A DNA stretch of 64,000 nt from Ramlibacter henchirensis (GTDB lineage: Bacteria; Pseudomonadota; Gammaproteobacteria; Burkholderiales; Burkholderiaceae_C). The position numbers and the translations under genes are program-made. The stretch is from assembly GCF_004682015.1 (NCBI RefSeq), contig NZ_SMLM01000001.1:620001-684000 (forward strand), given 5' to 3'. The notes beneath the pieces were generated by a model. The model was given only the letters and a program-made list of their open reading frames with translations, was not told where the DNA came from and made no database searches. This document shows, one piece after another, positions 23,955 to 32,081 of the stretch (positions are counted from its first letter, which is position 1; each line of letters opens with the position of its first letter).

Positions 23955-24956
23955 GTGACCCACGACAAGCCATCCCTGCGCCGTCGCAAGCTGCTGGCCG
24001 CGGCCCCCGCCTTGGCCCTCGCTGGTATCGCCGCGCCCGCGGCTTTCGGCCAAGGCGGCTACCCCAGCAAGCCGATTCGGCTGGTGATTCCCTTTGCCCC
24101 CGGCGGCGTCACCGATACCAGCGGCCGTGCAATCGCCGAAGCCCTAAGCAAGCGGTTGGGCCAGCAGGTGGTACCAGACAACCGCCCCGGCGCGTCCGGC
24201 AACATCGGCAGCCAGCAGGTAGCCACGGCCGAGCCCGACGGCCATACGCTCCTGGTGGTGCTGGACGGGACCTTCGTTATCAATCCGCATGTCTACGAGA
24301 AGGTGGGCTTCGATCCGATGCGCGACTTCGCACCGGTGGGCAAGATCGGCGACTCCACCATCATCCTCGTCGCGAATCCGGGCTTGAAGGCGCGCTCACT
24401 GCAGGAGGTGATCGCTGTTTCGAAGTCGCAGGCGGGCGGCCTGGCCTACGGCACCTCGGGAAACGGCAGCATCACCCACATCGCAGGCGAACTTCTGAAG
24501 CAGCGCACCGGCGCCAACCTCACCCACGTTCCGTACAAGGGCGGCGGTCCGGCCGTGGCGGACGTGCTGGCAGGCCACATTCCGCTTGCTTTCGCCTCGG
24601 CGGCGTCGATCCACGGCCATCTCAAGGCGGGAAAGCTGGTGCCCATCGGCGTACCGAGCGGGAAGCGCTCGCCCCAGTATCCCGACATCCCGACCTTCGT
24701 CGAAGGCGGCGTTCCCCGGTTCGACCTCAATTCCTGGGTGGGCATCGTGGCCCCTGCGAAGACTCCCAAGCCCATCCTGGACCGCCTGAACAGTGAGCTG
24801 AATGCAGCCCTCAACGATCCTGCCGTTCGAGAGAAGCTGGCGGGCTCGGGCATTGGTGCGGCGCCAGGCACGGCAGAAAGCTTCGCAAACGTGATCCGCA
24901 CCGAACTCGCAACCTACGGCTCGGTCATAAAGGCCGCGGGGATCAAGCTCGAATAG
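23955..24956 (+). CDS. Bug-type tripartite tricarboxylate transporter substrate-binding protein
   Basis: 333 residues. The GTG at 23955 is chosen because GGAG lies seven bases upstream and the product then starts with a twin-arginine-like signal (RRRKLLAAAPALALAGIAAPAAFG). The mature part opens GYPSKPIRLVIPFAPGGVTDTSGR and carries the family motif HVPYKGGGPAVADVLAGHI. The C-terminus (GSVIKAAGIKLE) is complete. It is a periplasmic carboxylate receptor, probably co-transcribed with the alpha/beta hydrolase before it, and a terminator hairpin follows. No TctA/TctB permease genes are nearby. Confidence 0.9.
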   Translation: MTHDKPSLRRRKLLAAAPALALAGIAAPAAFGQGGYPSKPIRLVIPFAPGGVTDTSGRAIAEALSKRLGQQVVPDNRPGASGNIGSQQVATAEPDGHTLLVVLDGTFVINPHVYEKVGFDPMRDFAPVGKIGDSTIILVANPGLKARSLQEVIAVSKSQAGGLAYGTSGNGSITHIAGELLKQRTGANLTHVPYKGGGPAVADVLAGHIPLAFASAASIHGHLKAGKLVPIGVPSGKRSPQYPDIPTFVEGGVPRFDLNSWVGIVAPAKTPKPILDRLNSELNAALNDPAVREKLAGSGIGAAPGTAESFANVIRTELATYGSVIKAAGIKLE

Positions 24957-25034
24957 AGCGCCGGCGCCGTGTCAGGCGCGTTAGCCCGCTTGCTCCCGGT
25001 TCGCCCGGGCAATGAGCAGCTTCACCTATGAAAA

Positions 25035-25052
25035 AGCCGCCCGCAGGCGGCT
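25035..25052. terminator. Intrinsic terminator after the Bug receptor gene
   Basis: Perfect stem AGCCGCC (25035-25041), loop CGCA, GGCGGCT (25046-25052), preceded by AAAAA and followed by a T-rich tail ending TTCCTTTTT near 25068. It stands 79 bases after the Bug receptor stop and could work in both directions. Confidence 0.7.
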
Positions 25053-25789
25053 GTGAGTCTTCCTTTTTCAGGCGCTCAGTTGGTGGGACCGCCGTTGGCA
25101 GTGCCGGGACATGTTTGGATTCCTTGCGGGTGGTCCTCGGTCCGGGTCAGCCCGGGATGGGGCTGCTGCTCGGTCCAAATGCTTTCGCCGGGGTGACACG
25201 TCGTGCGCCGCGTTGCCGACGTCGTGCGGATCGGGTCTCGACTTCCATGACGAAGACCACCGGCCCATGGTGCGCCTTCGGTCCGCGCATGCTGGAAGAT
25301 GTTTGGCAACTCTTTGTGCCGAGCCGGCACTCCGTTATGCCGCGCGCACACTGCAGATCGGGCACGCGGCGCGAGTTGACTTGCAAGCCATCCGTCGCTG
25401 CGGCTTGCATCTGGCTGGGGTGAGATGGAAAAAAGCCCCTGACCCGCAGGCCAGAGGCTCTTGTCCACTCCCCCCTCAGCCCAAATCGCGCCGGGGATCC
25501 TCCAAGGCTTCCGACGCGCCGTCCCGAATTATTCCTGCCGCATCATGCGCCCTGCTCGCAATCCAGGACTCCCGATGCAGAACTATTTGTCCGCCTCAGT
25601 TTGCTTCCAGCAACGGCCGGCCCTCGAGCCTCCACATCTGTATCGAAGAAGCGCCTGAACTGCTGCATCTTGGCTATGCCGCCATGCGTCCTCTGGGCGG
25701 CGATACCTGCCAGATCAGAGCACGTGGGAGTCGCTCTGTCAGAAGACGATCCGTGCTGCCATTGAGCATGCAAAAGTCGGGGCGGCCGC
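25053..25789. other. Long intergenic region without a supported gene
   Basis: About 740 bases between the terminator and the FMN reductase stop. Several overlapping open frames exist on both strands, but none shows a ribosome site, known motif or coding-like composition. A weaker hairpin with an A-run around 25430-25465 (GCCCCTG and CAGAGGC arms) could be a degenerate terminator for the leftward gene. I see no repeat or mobile element here. Confidence 0.45.
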
Positions 25790-26347
25790 TCAGGAGCCCG
25801 GCTGCAGCGAAGCGACGAAACCCTGCAGGAACTGCTGCAGCTGCGCCTTCATCTTTTCATCCACCATCTCGCCGGATTCATTGAACACCTGCCCAGCGCG
25901 CGAGACCTGCAGGCGCCCACCGAACCAGGGCCGCGTGCCCAGTGTGCGAAGTACGGGCAGCCACGCGTTCTGCGCGAGGACGGTGCCGAAGCCGCCCGGC
26001 GACGCGCCGATGACCGCAACGGACCGGTTGCCGAACACCCGCGCAATGTCCGTGTTGGGTCGACTCAGCCAATCGATCCCGTTCTTCAGCACGCCCGGGA
26101 CGCCGTTGTTGTATTCGGGCGTCGCCAGCAACAAGGCATCGCAGTCGACGATCCGCTCCTTCAGCCTCTGCACGGCCGCTGGGATGCCGTCGCGCGCTTC
26201 GGCGTCGCCGTCGTAGAGCGGGATGCCGTGCAGCGTGGCGATCTCCAGCGTCGAGCCCGCCGGCATCAGGCCTGCCGCGGCGCGCAGCAGCGCGGTGTTG
26301 TACGAGCCGGAGCGCAGGCTGCCGGAGAGTCCGAGGATCGTGGTCAT
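25790..26347 (-). CDS. NADPH-dependent FMN reductase
   Basis: 185 residues with the flavodoxin-like FMN_red fold. TTILGLSGSLRSGSYNTALLRAA holds the phosphate-binding loop, LLLATPEYNNGVPGVLKNGIDWLSR is the flavin-contact signature, and GASPGGFGT follows. Relatives such as ChrR, YieF and SsuE reduce FMN, quinones, chromate or azo compounds in the cytoplasm. GGAACCTCC separates the ATG from upstream sequence. It is monocistronic. A short decayed copy of part of this gene is recognisable near 43770, so it has been duplicated in the past. Confidence 0.92.
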   Translation of the reverse strand: MTTILGLSGSLRSGSYNTALLRAAAGLMPAGSTLEIATLHGIPLYDGDAEARDGIPAAVQRLKERIVDCDALLLATPEYNNGVPGVLKNGIDWLSRPNTDIARVFGNRSVAVIGASPGGFGTVLAQNAWLPVLRTLGTRPWFGGRLQVSRAGQVFNESGEMVDEKMKAQLQQFLQGFVASLQPGS

Positions 26348-26586
26348 GGAGGTTCCTTCCGGAGCGTTCCCGACGATGATGAGCGGGTCATGGGGTGCTC
26401 CGGGCAGGGAAACGATACGCCGCGTCCATCGGCTGAGCTACCCGCGTCGCCACTATCCGCAGGCCCACAACAGGCCAGCGACGTCTGCTTGGGATTCGTC
26501 AGCGGACATCGGCGAGATCTGCAGATTTGTCGAACATGCGTGTCCGCCTGCGGTTCATGAGCGACCGCGACATTGGGAAGCCGCCG

Positions 26587-27000
26587 TCATGTCGTGTAGT
26601 CGCCGCTCGCCTCGGGCTGGAACAGCACCTGCAGGACACGTGCGGTCCGATCTTCACCCACTGGTGTTCGCCACCGGGCAATGTCACCCACTTCGAGGCC
26701 GAGCAGGCTCGCACCCAATGGCGAGAGCACCGAGATGAAGCCCCGGGCCGGCTCCGCGTCAGCTGGGTAGCACAACGTGACCTTGAAGGGTGCGCTCGGC
26801 GGCTCGCCCTGCAGAAGCACTTGTGTGTACATCGTGATCACTGAAGCCGGTATGGCAGGCGACGGCACGAGATAGCTGTCGTCCAGCAGTGACTGGACCG
26901 ATTGGCTTGCGCCAGGTTCCAGCCGAGCGGCCATGCGCGTGAGCCGCACATGGTCAAGTTTCGTGAGCATGCGCTCGGAGGTCTGGATCTCCATCATCAA
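26587..27000 (-). CDS. rnk: Nucleoside diphosphate kinase regulator Rnk (GreA/GreB C-terminal fold)
   Basis: 137 residues. The N-terminal half is a short helical part with TSERMLTKLDHVRLTRMAARLE. The second half is the GreA/GreB FKBP-like domain: PASVITMYTQVLLQ, KVTLCYPADAEPARGFISVLSPLGASLLGLEVGD. Rnk binds RNA polymerase and influences nucleotide pools and stress responses. It lies 30 bases downstream of the universal stress protein gene on the same strand and is probably read from the same transcript, which supports a stress role for both. Confidence 0.92.
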   Translation of the reverse strand: MMMEIQTSERMLTKLDHVRLTRMAARLEPGASQSVQSLLDDSYLVPSPAIPASVITMYTQVLLQGEPPSAPFKVTLCYPADAEPARGFISVLSPLGASLLGLEVGDIARWRTPVGEDRTARVLQVLFQPEASGDYTT

Positions 27001-27030
27001 CTCCTTGAGAAAACAAGGCGCAAACGACGC

Positions 27031-27999
27031 TCACTGCGCCGGGAGGCGTGCGAAATCGGGCAAGAGCCAGGACGCGGTCGGCGCGCGCGGCTGCATGGGC
27101 AGGACCAGCACGTCCGCGGCCGCCGAGCGCAGGACGCGCTGCGCGACACCCCCGCGCAGCGCGTCCACCAGCGCATGACGAGGCCGCTTGCCGACGACCA
27201 GCAGGTCGGCGCCGGTCGCGAGCTGCTGCTCGACCACCGCCTGCTCGGCGTTGCCGAACGCGATGGCCGGCTCCGCGTCGTCGCGGCCTCCGGCAGAGGC
27301 GATCAGGTCGGCCAGCACGCCGCGCGCGCGGAGGGCGTCGCGCTCGCGTTGTGAGTGGATGACGCGCTCGGGCACGTCGGCCAGCCGCATGGTTTCCTCG
27401 TGCGAGGTGTCGAGCACGTGCAGCACCTTCATGCAGGGGTCGCGCGACAGGGCGCGCGCCGCTGCGATCAACGAACACGCGTCGAGGTCCAGTTCCACCG
27501 CCGCGAGCACGCGCCGGTAACTCATCTGCGCGGGCGTGCGTGCAAGCAGCACGGGCCGCCGTGCCCGACGCAGCATGCGCAGCACCGGCGAACCGGGCGG
27601 CCAGGGTCCGCGGCGGGCGGCAGATGGCAGCACGAGGAGCGATGCGTCGCGCGTCGCCTCCACGCCTTCGTGCTCGCGCGTTCCGGCAATGGCTTGCGAG
27701 GAGACCTGCAGATCCAGCTTGCCGCGCACTTCCGAAGCAAGTGAATCCGCAGTCGAGGCGGCCTCGGCGAGGTCGGCGTGCAGGGGGTGCAGGACGATGA
27801 GGTGCAACGGCAGGCCGCGGTCGCGCGCGACCAGTGCGCCACGCCAGGCGGCGTTTGCGGCTTCAGGCGAGCCGTCGACGAAGACGGCGATGTGCCTCGT
27901 GCCGGCGGTGGCGCGCTGCTGCGCCGGCGCGCGGCGGGCGACCGGCACTTCGACGGAATTGCGGGCGACCATGCGCCCCGCAGAGGTGATGGGAATCAA
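27031..27999 (-). CDS. Universal stress protein with two UspA domains (paralogue 1)
   Basis: 322 residues from a TTG start. This start is chosen because the sequence before it (AGGAGTGC, seven bases away) aligns exactly with the ribosome site of the paralogue at 38344, and the first residues match (IPITSAG versus IPLSGQ). Domain 1 is ~45-165 (IAVFVDGSPEAANAAWRGALVARDRGLPLHLIVLH). Domain 2 is ~170-305 (YRRVLAAVELDLDACSLIAAARALSR, then GADLLVVGKRPRHALVDALRGGVAQRVLRSAAADVLVL) with a partial nucleotide-binding GxxGx9GS-like end. It is a cytoplasmic stress protein, co-transcribed with rnk and preceded by a conserved hairpin leader. Confidence 0.9.
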   Translation of the reverse strand: MIPITSAGRMVARNSVEVPVARRAPAQQRATAGTRHIAVFVDGSPEAANAAWRGALVARDRGLPLHLIVLHPLHADLAEAASTADSLASEVRGKLDLQVSSQAIAGTREHEGVEATRDASLLVLPSAARRGPWPPGSPVLRMLRRARRPVLLARTPAQMSYRRVLAAVELDLDACSLIAAARALSRDPCMKVLHVLDTSHEETMRLADVPERVIHSQRERDALRARGVLADLIASAGGRDDAEPAIAFGNAEQAVVEQQLATGADLLVVGKRPRHALVDALRGGVAQRVLRSAAADVLVLPMQPRAPTASWLLPDFARLPAQ

Positions 28000-28193
28000 G
28001 GGAGCACTCCTGAGAACAGGCTGCGCACGGCGTGCGCGCAGCACATATCGCGCGGGTGGCGGCCCGGCGATTCAGGTATGCGCTCTCTGGGGGAGGGGTT
28101 GAATCGCCGGGCTCAGGAAAGTGCTTCCGTCCGCGACTGCGTGGCGCGGATCGGTGCTGAGCGGGGCAAGATCTTGTTCACGAGGTAAGTTTA
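28000..28193 (-). promoter_or_regulatory. Hairpin leader and promoter of universal stress gene 1
   Basis: Reading leftward: a -10-like TAAACT (28188-28193), then CGTGAACAAG, then GCACTTTCCTGAG and a large hairpin I with 13-bp arms, CCCGGCGATTCA plus an outer G:C pair (28062-28074 with 28100-28112, 25-nt loop). A second hairpin (28020-28026 with 28036-28042) sits just before AGGAG and the TTG start. Hairpin I ends 62 nt before the start codon. The same order recurs before the paralogue at 39301-39548, where hairpin I is almost identical and hairpin II has a different sequence but the same place. RNA-level regulation is inferred. Confidence 0.65.
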
Positions 28194-28302
28194 ATGACGT
28201 AGCGGATTCGCTTCAGACATTCGAGAAATGACCGCTCAATCTCTGCCAGATTAGGGGCCGCCGCGGGGCGTTTCGGTGGAAGCGCTTGGGGCACGGTGGC
28301 AC

Positions 28303-28467
28303 CTATACCCATGCCGTCACCGCAGCAGCGGCGGCCAGGATGGCTCCCGTCGCGGCGACTACCGCGACGTCCTCGCGACGATCGCCGCTGAGATGGCCAA
28401 AGCACGCAGCCCAGATACAGGACGCGCCCAATGCGCTCAGAAGCAGGGCGAGGTCGACTTGGCTCAT
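28303..28467 (-). CDS. Small inner-membrane protein
   Basis: 54 residues: MSQVDLALLLSALGASCIWAAC forms one membrane helix, then a charged loop (FGHLSGDRREDV), then a second helix VAVVAATGAILAAAAAVTAWV. AAAGGAGGCGTC directly before the ATG is a very strong ribosome site, which is the main evidence that this is a real gene. It lies about 280 bases downstream of the orphan hairpin leader (28748-28921) on the same strand and upstream of the universal stress gene. I recognise no family; a small stress-linked membrane protein is a guess from position. Confidence 0.6.
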   Translation of the reverse strand: MSQVDLALLLSALGASCIWAACFGHLSGDRREDVAVVAATGAILAAAAAVTAWV

Positions 28468-28747
28468 GACGCCTCCTTTCTTGAGTACGCGAACGGCGAA
28501 GAAGAATCCGGACCACAAGAGATTTCGGCGGACTGCTTGATCGACGCAGTCGGGCTCTTCACATCTCGCGCCAAGCTGGCAGCTCCGGTTCGTCTAAGAG
28601 GGGGAAAGCGCGCTCGTGCCGTTCGGCGAGCAGCACGGCGCGCGCCGAAAGTTGAGTGGCTGTGCCAGTCGCTGCCGTGCGCTGGCTTAGTGGTCGCGCG
28701 TGCGCGATTTCAAAGCGGCTGGCTACGGCACGATGCTGCGGGGGAGA

Positions 28748-28921
28748 GCCCGGCGATCAGAGCAAGCTGCTGGATCGCCGGGCAGCAAGATGTGCTGTCG
28801 GCCGGCGGTGCTGCGTGGCACCACCCGTACGGGTCCACGAGTGCCACGGCGTCGCAAGCCACCGAGACGCGGTGTGCAGGGCCGGGACGTGGAGGAGGAG
28901 CGTGTTCACGTCGGCAGTGTA
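28748..28921 (-). promoter_or_regulatory. Orphan copy of the universal-stress hairpin leader
   Basis: Reading leftward: -10-like TACACT (28916-28921), CGTGAACACG, a CTCGTGGAC segment and GCCGACAGCAC. Hairpin I follows with 11-bp arms GCCCGGCGATC (28748-28758 with 28773-28783, 14-nt loop). All of these appear in the same order and nearly the same spacing in the leader at 39301-39548. Here no hairpin II, AGGAG or universal stress gene follows; the next gene is the small membrane protein 280 bases on. It may drive that gene, make a small RNA, or be left over from a lost universal stress gene. Confidence 0.55.
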
Positions 28922-29306
28922 GTCCTTGCGAAGCGGCCGGGCGCTGAACTGGCAAGGGTTTGCGGGGCATTCATGCGCTGCTTGATGCTTGCGCGCAGTT
29001 CGTAGACTCGTGCGCGTGAACAGCGACACCGGGGGTGGGGCGTCTCACGGACGCGCGCAGATTCCTACGCCCGGCGACCGTCACCTTCCCTAAGCGCTAT
29101 CCATCGACCGCCCGGCAGAGACCCAGCGCGGTTGCGAGCCACACGGCGGCGAAGACACGCATCTCTTGGAATCGATTGTCTTGGTTTTCGGGATAGTCAG
29201 TTCCGTTTCAGCTGGTTTATCTGCGCAGGTGGAACATTTAAAGTTCTCCCATCGACAACGAGATGTCGATCCAGAACCACTCGATTCATCCCAAAGGAAA
29301 TCCATC
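28922..29306. other. Intergenic region before the DUF4148-like gene
   Basis: About 385 bases. The left part is upstream sequence of the leftward orphan leader. The right part, more AT-rich from about 29150, should hold the promoter of the DUF4148-like gene. A small inverted repeat ATCGAC/GTCGAT lies near 29253-29273. No gene is supported. Confidence 0.4.
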
Positions 29307-29660
29307 ATGAACCGCAAATCCCTCATCGCCCTTGCCTTCGCCGCTTCCGCCACGGCTGCGTTCGCCGACGACATCACCATCGATCCGCACACGTTCGTCT
29401 CCACCGCGAGCCGGGCCGAGATCCAGGCCGAGCTCGCCGCCTTCGAAGCGTCCGGCCGCGACCCCTGGGCCCGCCAGTACAACCCGCTGGCCGACTTCGA
29501 GAGCCAACGCAGCCGCGAGGAGGTGAAGGCCGAGTACGTGCAGGCACGCGACCGCGTCGCTGCGTTCACCGGCGAGGACAGCGGCTCCGCCTACCTGGCC
29601 GGCCAGCCGGACGCCGTCTCGGCCACTACGGTGGCCGGCGACGCGCGCAACCCCAGCTGA
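29307..29660 (+). CDS. DUF4148-like periplasmic protein
   Basis: 117 residues with a signal peptide (MNRKSLIALAFAASATAAFA). The mature protein has the pattern of Burkholderiales DUF4148-type proteins: VSTASRAEIQAELAAFEASGRDPWARQYNPLADFESQRSREEVKAEYVQARDRVAAFTGEDSGSAYLA. These small periplasmic proteins have no known activity and are often induced by stress. AAAGGAAA stands ten bases before the ATG. It is followed 78 bases later by wrbA on the same strand, so a shared transcript is likely. Family recognition is good; function is unknown. Confidence 0.8.
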   Translation: MNRKSLIALAFAASATAAFADDITIDPHTFVSTASRAEIQAELAAFEASGRDPWARQYNPLADFESQRSREEVKAEYVQARDRVAAFTGEDSGSAYLAGQPDAVSATTVAGDARNPS

Positions 29661-29738
29661 GCGCCGACCTCGGCAAGCGAGGCCGCGATGGCCCGCTTGC
29701 CCCTGGGCGCATGCCCAATCACTCAAGGAGATCCAGCA

Positions 29739-30341
29739 ATGGCGAAAGTACTCGTCCTCTACCACAGCTTCTACGGCCACATCGAAGCGATGGCCAACGC
29801 CGTCGCCGAAGGTGCGCGCCAGGTGGAAGGCACCACGGTTCAGGTCAAGCGCGTGCCGGAGACGATGCCTCAGGACGTGTTCCGCAAGGCGGGCGGCAAG
29901 GAGAACCAGGCCGCTGCCGTGGCGCAGCCCGCGGAGCTGGCCGACTACGACGCGATCGTGTTCGGCACGCCCACGCGCTTCGGCAATATGACCGCGCAAA
30001 TGCGCAACTTCCTGGACCAGACCGGTGGCCTCTGGGCCAGCGGAGCCCTGGTCGGCAAGGTCGGCTCGGTGTTCACCGCCAGCGGCACGCAGCACGGCGG
30101 GCAGGAGAGCACCCTCCTGACGTTTCATCCGACGCTGCTGCACCACGGCATGATCGTCGTCGGCCTGCCGTACTCGGAGACGAGGCAGACCGGCCTCGAC
30201 GAGATCAAGGGCGGCAGCCCCTACGGCGCCTCTACCATCACCGGTGCGCAAGGCGAGCGCATGCCCAGCGAACAGGAATTGGGCATGGCGCAGTTTCAGG
30301 GTCGCCACGTCGCGACGATCGCCAGCAAACTGGCGAGCTAG
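29739..30341 (+). CDS. wrbA: NAD(P)H:quinone oxidoreductase WrbA
   Basis: 200 residues with the complete WrbA layout. [24 protein letters not shown] binds the FMN phosphate, then [49 protein letters not shown], and [26 protein letters not shown] near the end. WrbA reduces quinones by two electrons in the cytoplasm, limiting redox cycling under stress. AAGGAG lies nine bases before the ATG. It follows the DUF4148-like gene and ends 22 bases before a long hairpin. Confidence 0.96.
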   Translation: MAKVLVLYHSFYGHIEAMANAVAEGARQVEGTTVQVKRVPETMPQDVFRKAGGKENQAAAVAQPAELADYDAIVFGTPTRFGNMTAQMRNFLDQTGGLWASGALVGKVGSVFTASGTQHGGQESTLLTFHPTLLHHGMIVVGLPYSETRQTGLDEIKGGSPYGASTITGAQGERMPSEQELGMAQFQGRHVATIASKLAS

Positions 30342-30362
30342 ACGCCCCGTCCATTGGGCAAC

Positions 30363-30393
30363 GCTGCCGTCCTGGATCCCCAGCGACGGCAGC
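30363..30393. terminator. Long hairpin between convergent genes
   Basis: GCTGCCGTC (30363-30371) pairs with GACGGCAGC (30385-30393), and inside it CTGG pairs with CCAG around an ATCC loop with one bulged base, a 13-bp stem. It lies 22 bases after the wrbA stop and before the leftward unknown gene's stop. No T-run follows, so it may end transcription weakly or protect the mRNA 3' ends. Confidence 0.4.
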
Positions 30394-30425
30394 CGCGCTC
30401 ACCCAAAGCCGCACGCAGGACGGCT

Positions 30426-30674
30426 TCAGGCGGTCTGATTTGAAGCGTGCCGCAACTCCACGTTGGAACCGTGGATGCGCAGCGAACCATCGGCAAGCGC
30501 CTCGACCAGGCGCCCATCCTCGAGCCGGTACTCGACGACGCCGGTGGACTCCCAGTGCTCGCCGCCAGGCAGGGCTTGGTTGCGCGCCATTCGGTCGTAC
30601 GCGCAAACCTTGTGTTCCTGCCGGTCGGTTCCGACCACCTTGAACGACTCGAGGAACTGCAGCTTCAAGTCCAT
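30426..30674 (-). CDS. Small conserved-looking protein of unknown function
   Basis: 82 residues from the ATG preceded by GGAGGTCAAAG. The sequence is MDLKLQFLESFKVVGTDRQEHKVCAYDRMARNQALPGG, followed by ESTGVVEYRLEDGRLVEALADGSLRIHGSNVELR. It is short and beta-rich, with no signal peptide or membrane segment. The LEDGR and ADGSLRI repeats suggest a small beta-sheet domain. It is convergent with wrbA and lies 290 bases from mrpG on the same strand. I do not recognise a named family. Confidence 0.65.
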   Translation of the reverse strand: MDLKLQFLESFKVVGTDRQEHKVCAYDRMARNQALPGGEHWESTGVVEYRLEDGRLVEALADGSLRIHGSNVELRHASNQTA

Positions 30675-30967
30675 CTTTGACCTCCACAACTCGAACAGCG
30701 GATTGCAGGAGAAGTGTCGCCGCACCGCGCGGTCCGCGGACCTTGGCGAAGGAATTCTGGCAACGGATCGCGGGTCTTTGATCCGGCTTGGATCGCCTGG
30801 CGATGCACCTCGAAGAGCTCGCTTCCGGATCGCCGCGCACCTCGCGCCTCACGCGTCCCCGTCCACGCGGTGTCACGGTCCCGCGTCCTCGCGATCACCG
30901 ACTCCAGCCTGGCCGGGGCAGATGTGCTGCTGCTGTGAGCGGCGACATCGCTGACGGAACTCGCCTC

Positions 30968-31321
30968 TCAGTCCCGCGCTTGCGGCGATGCGCCACTGGC
31001 GGGGCCCTGCCTACCTGAAGCCAGGAGATCGCGGCCCTCGGCCGCATCCCGGTACAGGGCTGCGCGAACCAGCATCAGGTACGTCACGGGGGTGGTGACC
31101 GCCATGAACACGCCGATCAGAAGGTGGTGAAGGATGAGCCTTCCTTCCATGCCGCTGAAGTGGATGGCGCAGGCGGCCAGCACCAACCCGGTTCCGAGCG
31201 TTGCGGCCATCGTCGGCGGATGCACCCGCTCGTAGAAAGTGGGCAGGGTGAGAAGGCCGATGGAGCCGGCCAGCGCGAGCAGGGCGCCGGCGAGGACGAG
31301 GATGCCTGCCAGGGTGCTCAT
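30968..31321 (-). CDS. mrpG: Mrp Na+/H+ antiporter subunit G
   Basis: 117 residues, three predicted membrane helices. Signature: [29 protein letters not shown], then [19 protein letters not shown]. The last ~15 residues are a polar tail. The ATG overlaps the mrpF stop (ATGA), and it is the last gene of the Mrp operon. MrpG is one of the small membrane subunits needed for assembly of the multi-subunit cation/proton antiporter in the inner membrane. Confidence 0.93.
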   Translation of the reverse strand: MSTLAGILVLAGALLALAGSIGLLTLPTFYERVHPPTMAATLGTGLVLAACAIHFSGMEGRLILHHLLIGVFMAVTTPVTYLMLVRAALYRDAAEGRDLLASGRQGPASGASPQARD

Positions 31322-31599
31322 TCGATCACCTCTCCACGCAGCAGGAACTTGGCCGCGGCCGCCGTCGAGGCGAAGCCGAGGACGGCAATCACGAATGCGG
31401 ACTCGAACACGTAAGGGTTGCCGGTGCGCATCCCTTGCGTCAGGACCAGCAGCATCGCCTCCACGTACAGCGTATCCAGGGCGAGAACCCGGTCCTGCGC
31501 GCGCGGCCCGAGCGCCAGCCGCACGAAGGCGCACACGATCGCCAGGCCGATCAGGACCTGCGCCGCGAACACCGCGGTTTCGAAGAAGGGGAGGTTCAT
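31318..31599 (-). CDS. mrpF: Mrp Na+/H+ antiporter subunit F
   Basis: 93 residues with three helices. [29 protein letters not shown] is the diagnostic MrpF segment around the GP..DRV.ALD motif, followed by [26 protein letters not shown]. It overlaps mrpE upstream and mrpG downstream by four bases each. The length is standard for the subunit. Confidence 0.94.
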   Translation of the reverse strand: MNLPFFETAVFAAQVLIGLAIVCAFVRLALGPRAQDRVLALDTLYVEAMLLVLTQGMRTGNPYVFESAFVIAVLGFASTAAAAKFLLRGEVIE

Positions 31600-32081
31600 C
31601 CGAATATCTCCATCAGGCGCCGCTCGTAGCGGTCCTTGAACTGCCGTACCCAGGTTTCCTCGTCGGCGAGGTCCAGCACGTGGAGCGTCAGCACGCTGCC
31701 GGCTTCGTCATGGCGCGCCCACGACGTTCCCGGAGTCGCGGTGACGATGCAGGCGAGCAGCGCCAGCCCGGCAGGGTCCCGCAGCTCCAGCGGGATCGAC
31801 AGGAAGCCCGCCACCCGCTCTCGCCCAGGCAGGCCCAGTGCGATGCGCGCAACGGCGATGTTCGAGCGGATGATGTCCAGGAGCACGAGCCAGAGCAGGC
31901 CGGCCGCCGGCGCGACGAGCCTGCGGGATCTCCACTTCGCCGGCTGCAGCAGCCTGTACGCCGCGCTTGCGGCCAGGCCGACGACGGCGCCGAGCACGAC
32001 ATGGGCCGGGTCCGTGCTGTCGTTCAGGACCAGCCAGAGCAGCAGAAGGAGCAGCGCGAGGAGGGGGTTGGGCAGCTTCAT
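31596..32081 (-). CDS. mrpE: Mrp Na+/H+ antiporter subunit E
   Basis: 161 residues. Two N-terminal helices ([37 protein letters not shown]) precede the conserved soluble part with [28 protein letters not shown]-like TATPGTSWA and [30 protein letters not shown]. It overlaps mrpD and mrpF by four bases. MrpE is not always essential for ion exchange but is part of the complex. Confidence 0.92.
   Translation of the reverse strand: MKLPNPLLALLLLLLWLVLNDSTDPAHVVLGAVVGLAASAAYRLLQPAKWRSRRLVAPAAGLLWLVLLDIIRSNIAVARIALGLPGRERVAGFLSIPLELRDPAGLALLACIVTATPGTSWARHDEAGSVLTLHVLDLADEETWVRQFKDRYERRLMEIFG

Noticed and set aside
25430..25465. Second terminator-like hairpin near the FMN reductase
   Set aside because: Arms are imperfect and the A/T-run is poorly placed. 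Mentioned in the intergenic entry but not called.
25076..25468. 130-codon leftward frame in the intergenic region
   Set aside because: No ribosome site, no coding-like composition and overlapping frames on both strands; nothing recognisable.
28757..29029. 90-codon leftward frame
   Set aside because: It overlaps the orphan hairpin leader and its conserved boxes, which explain the sequence better than coding.
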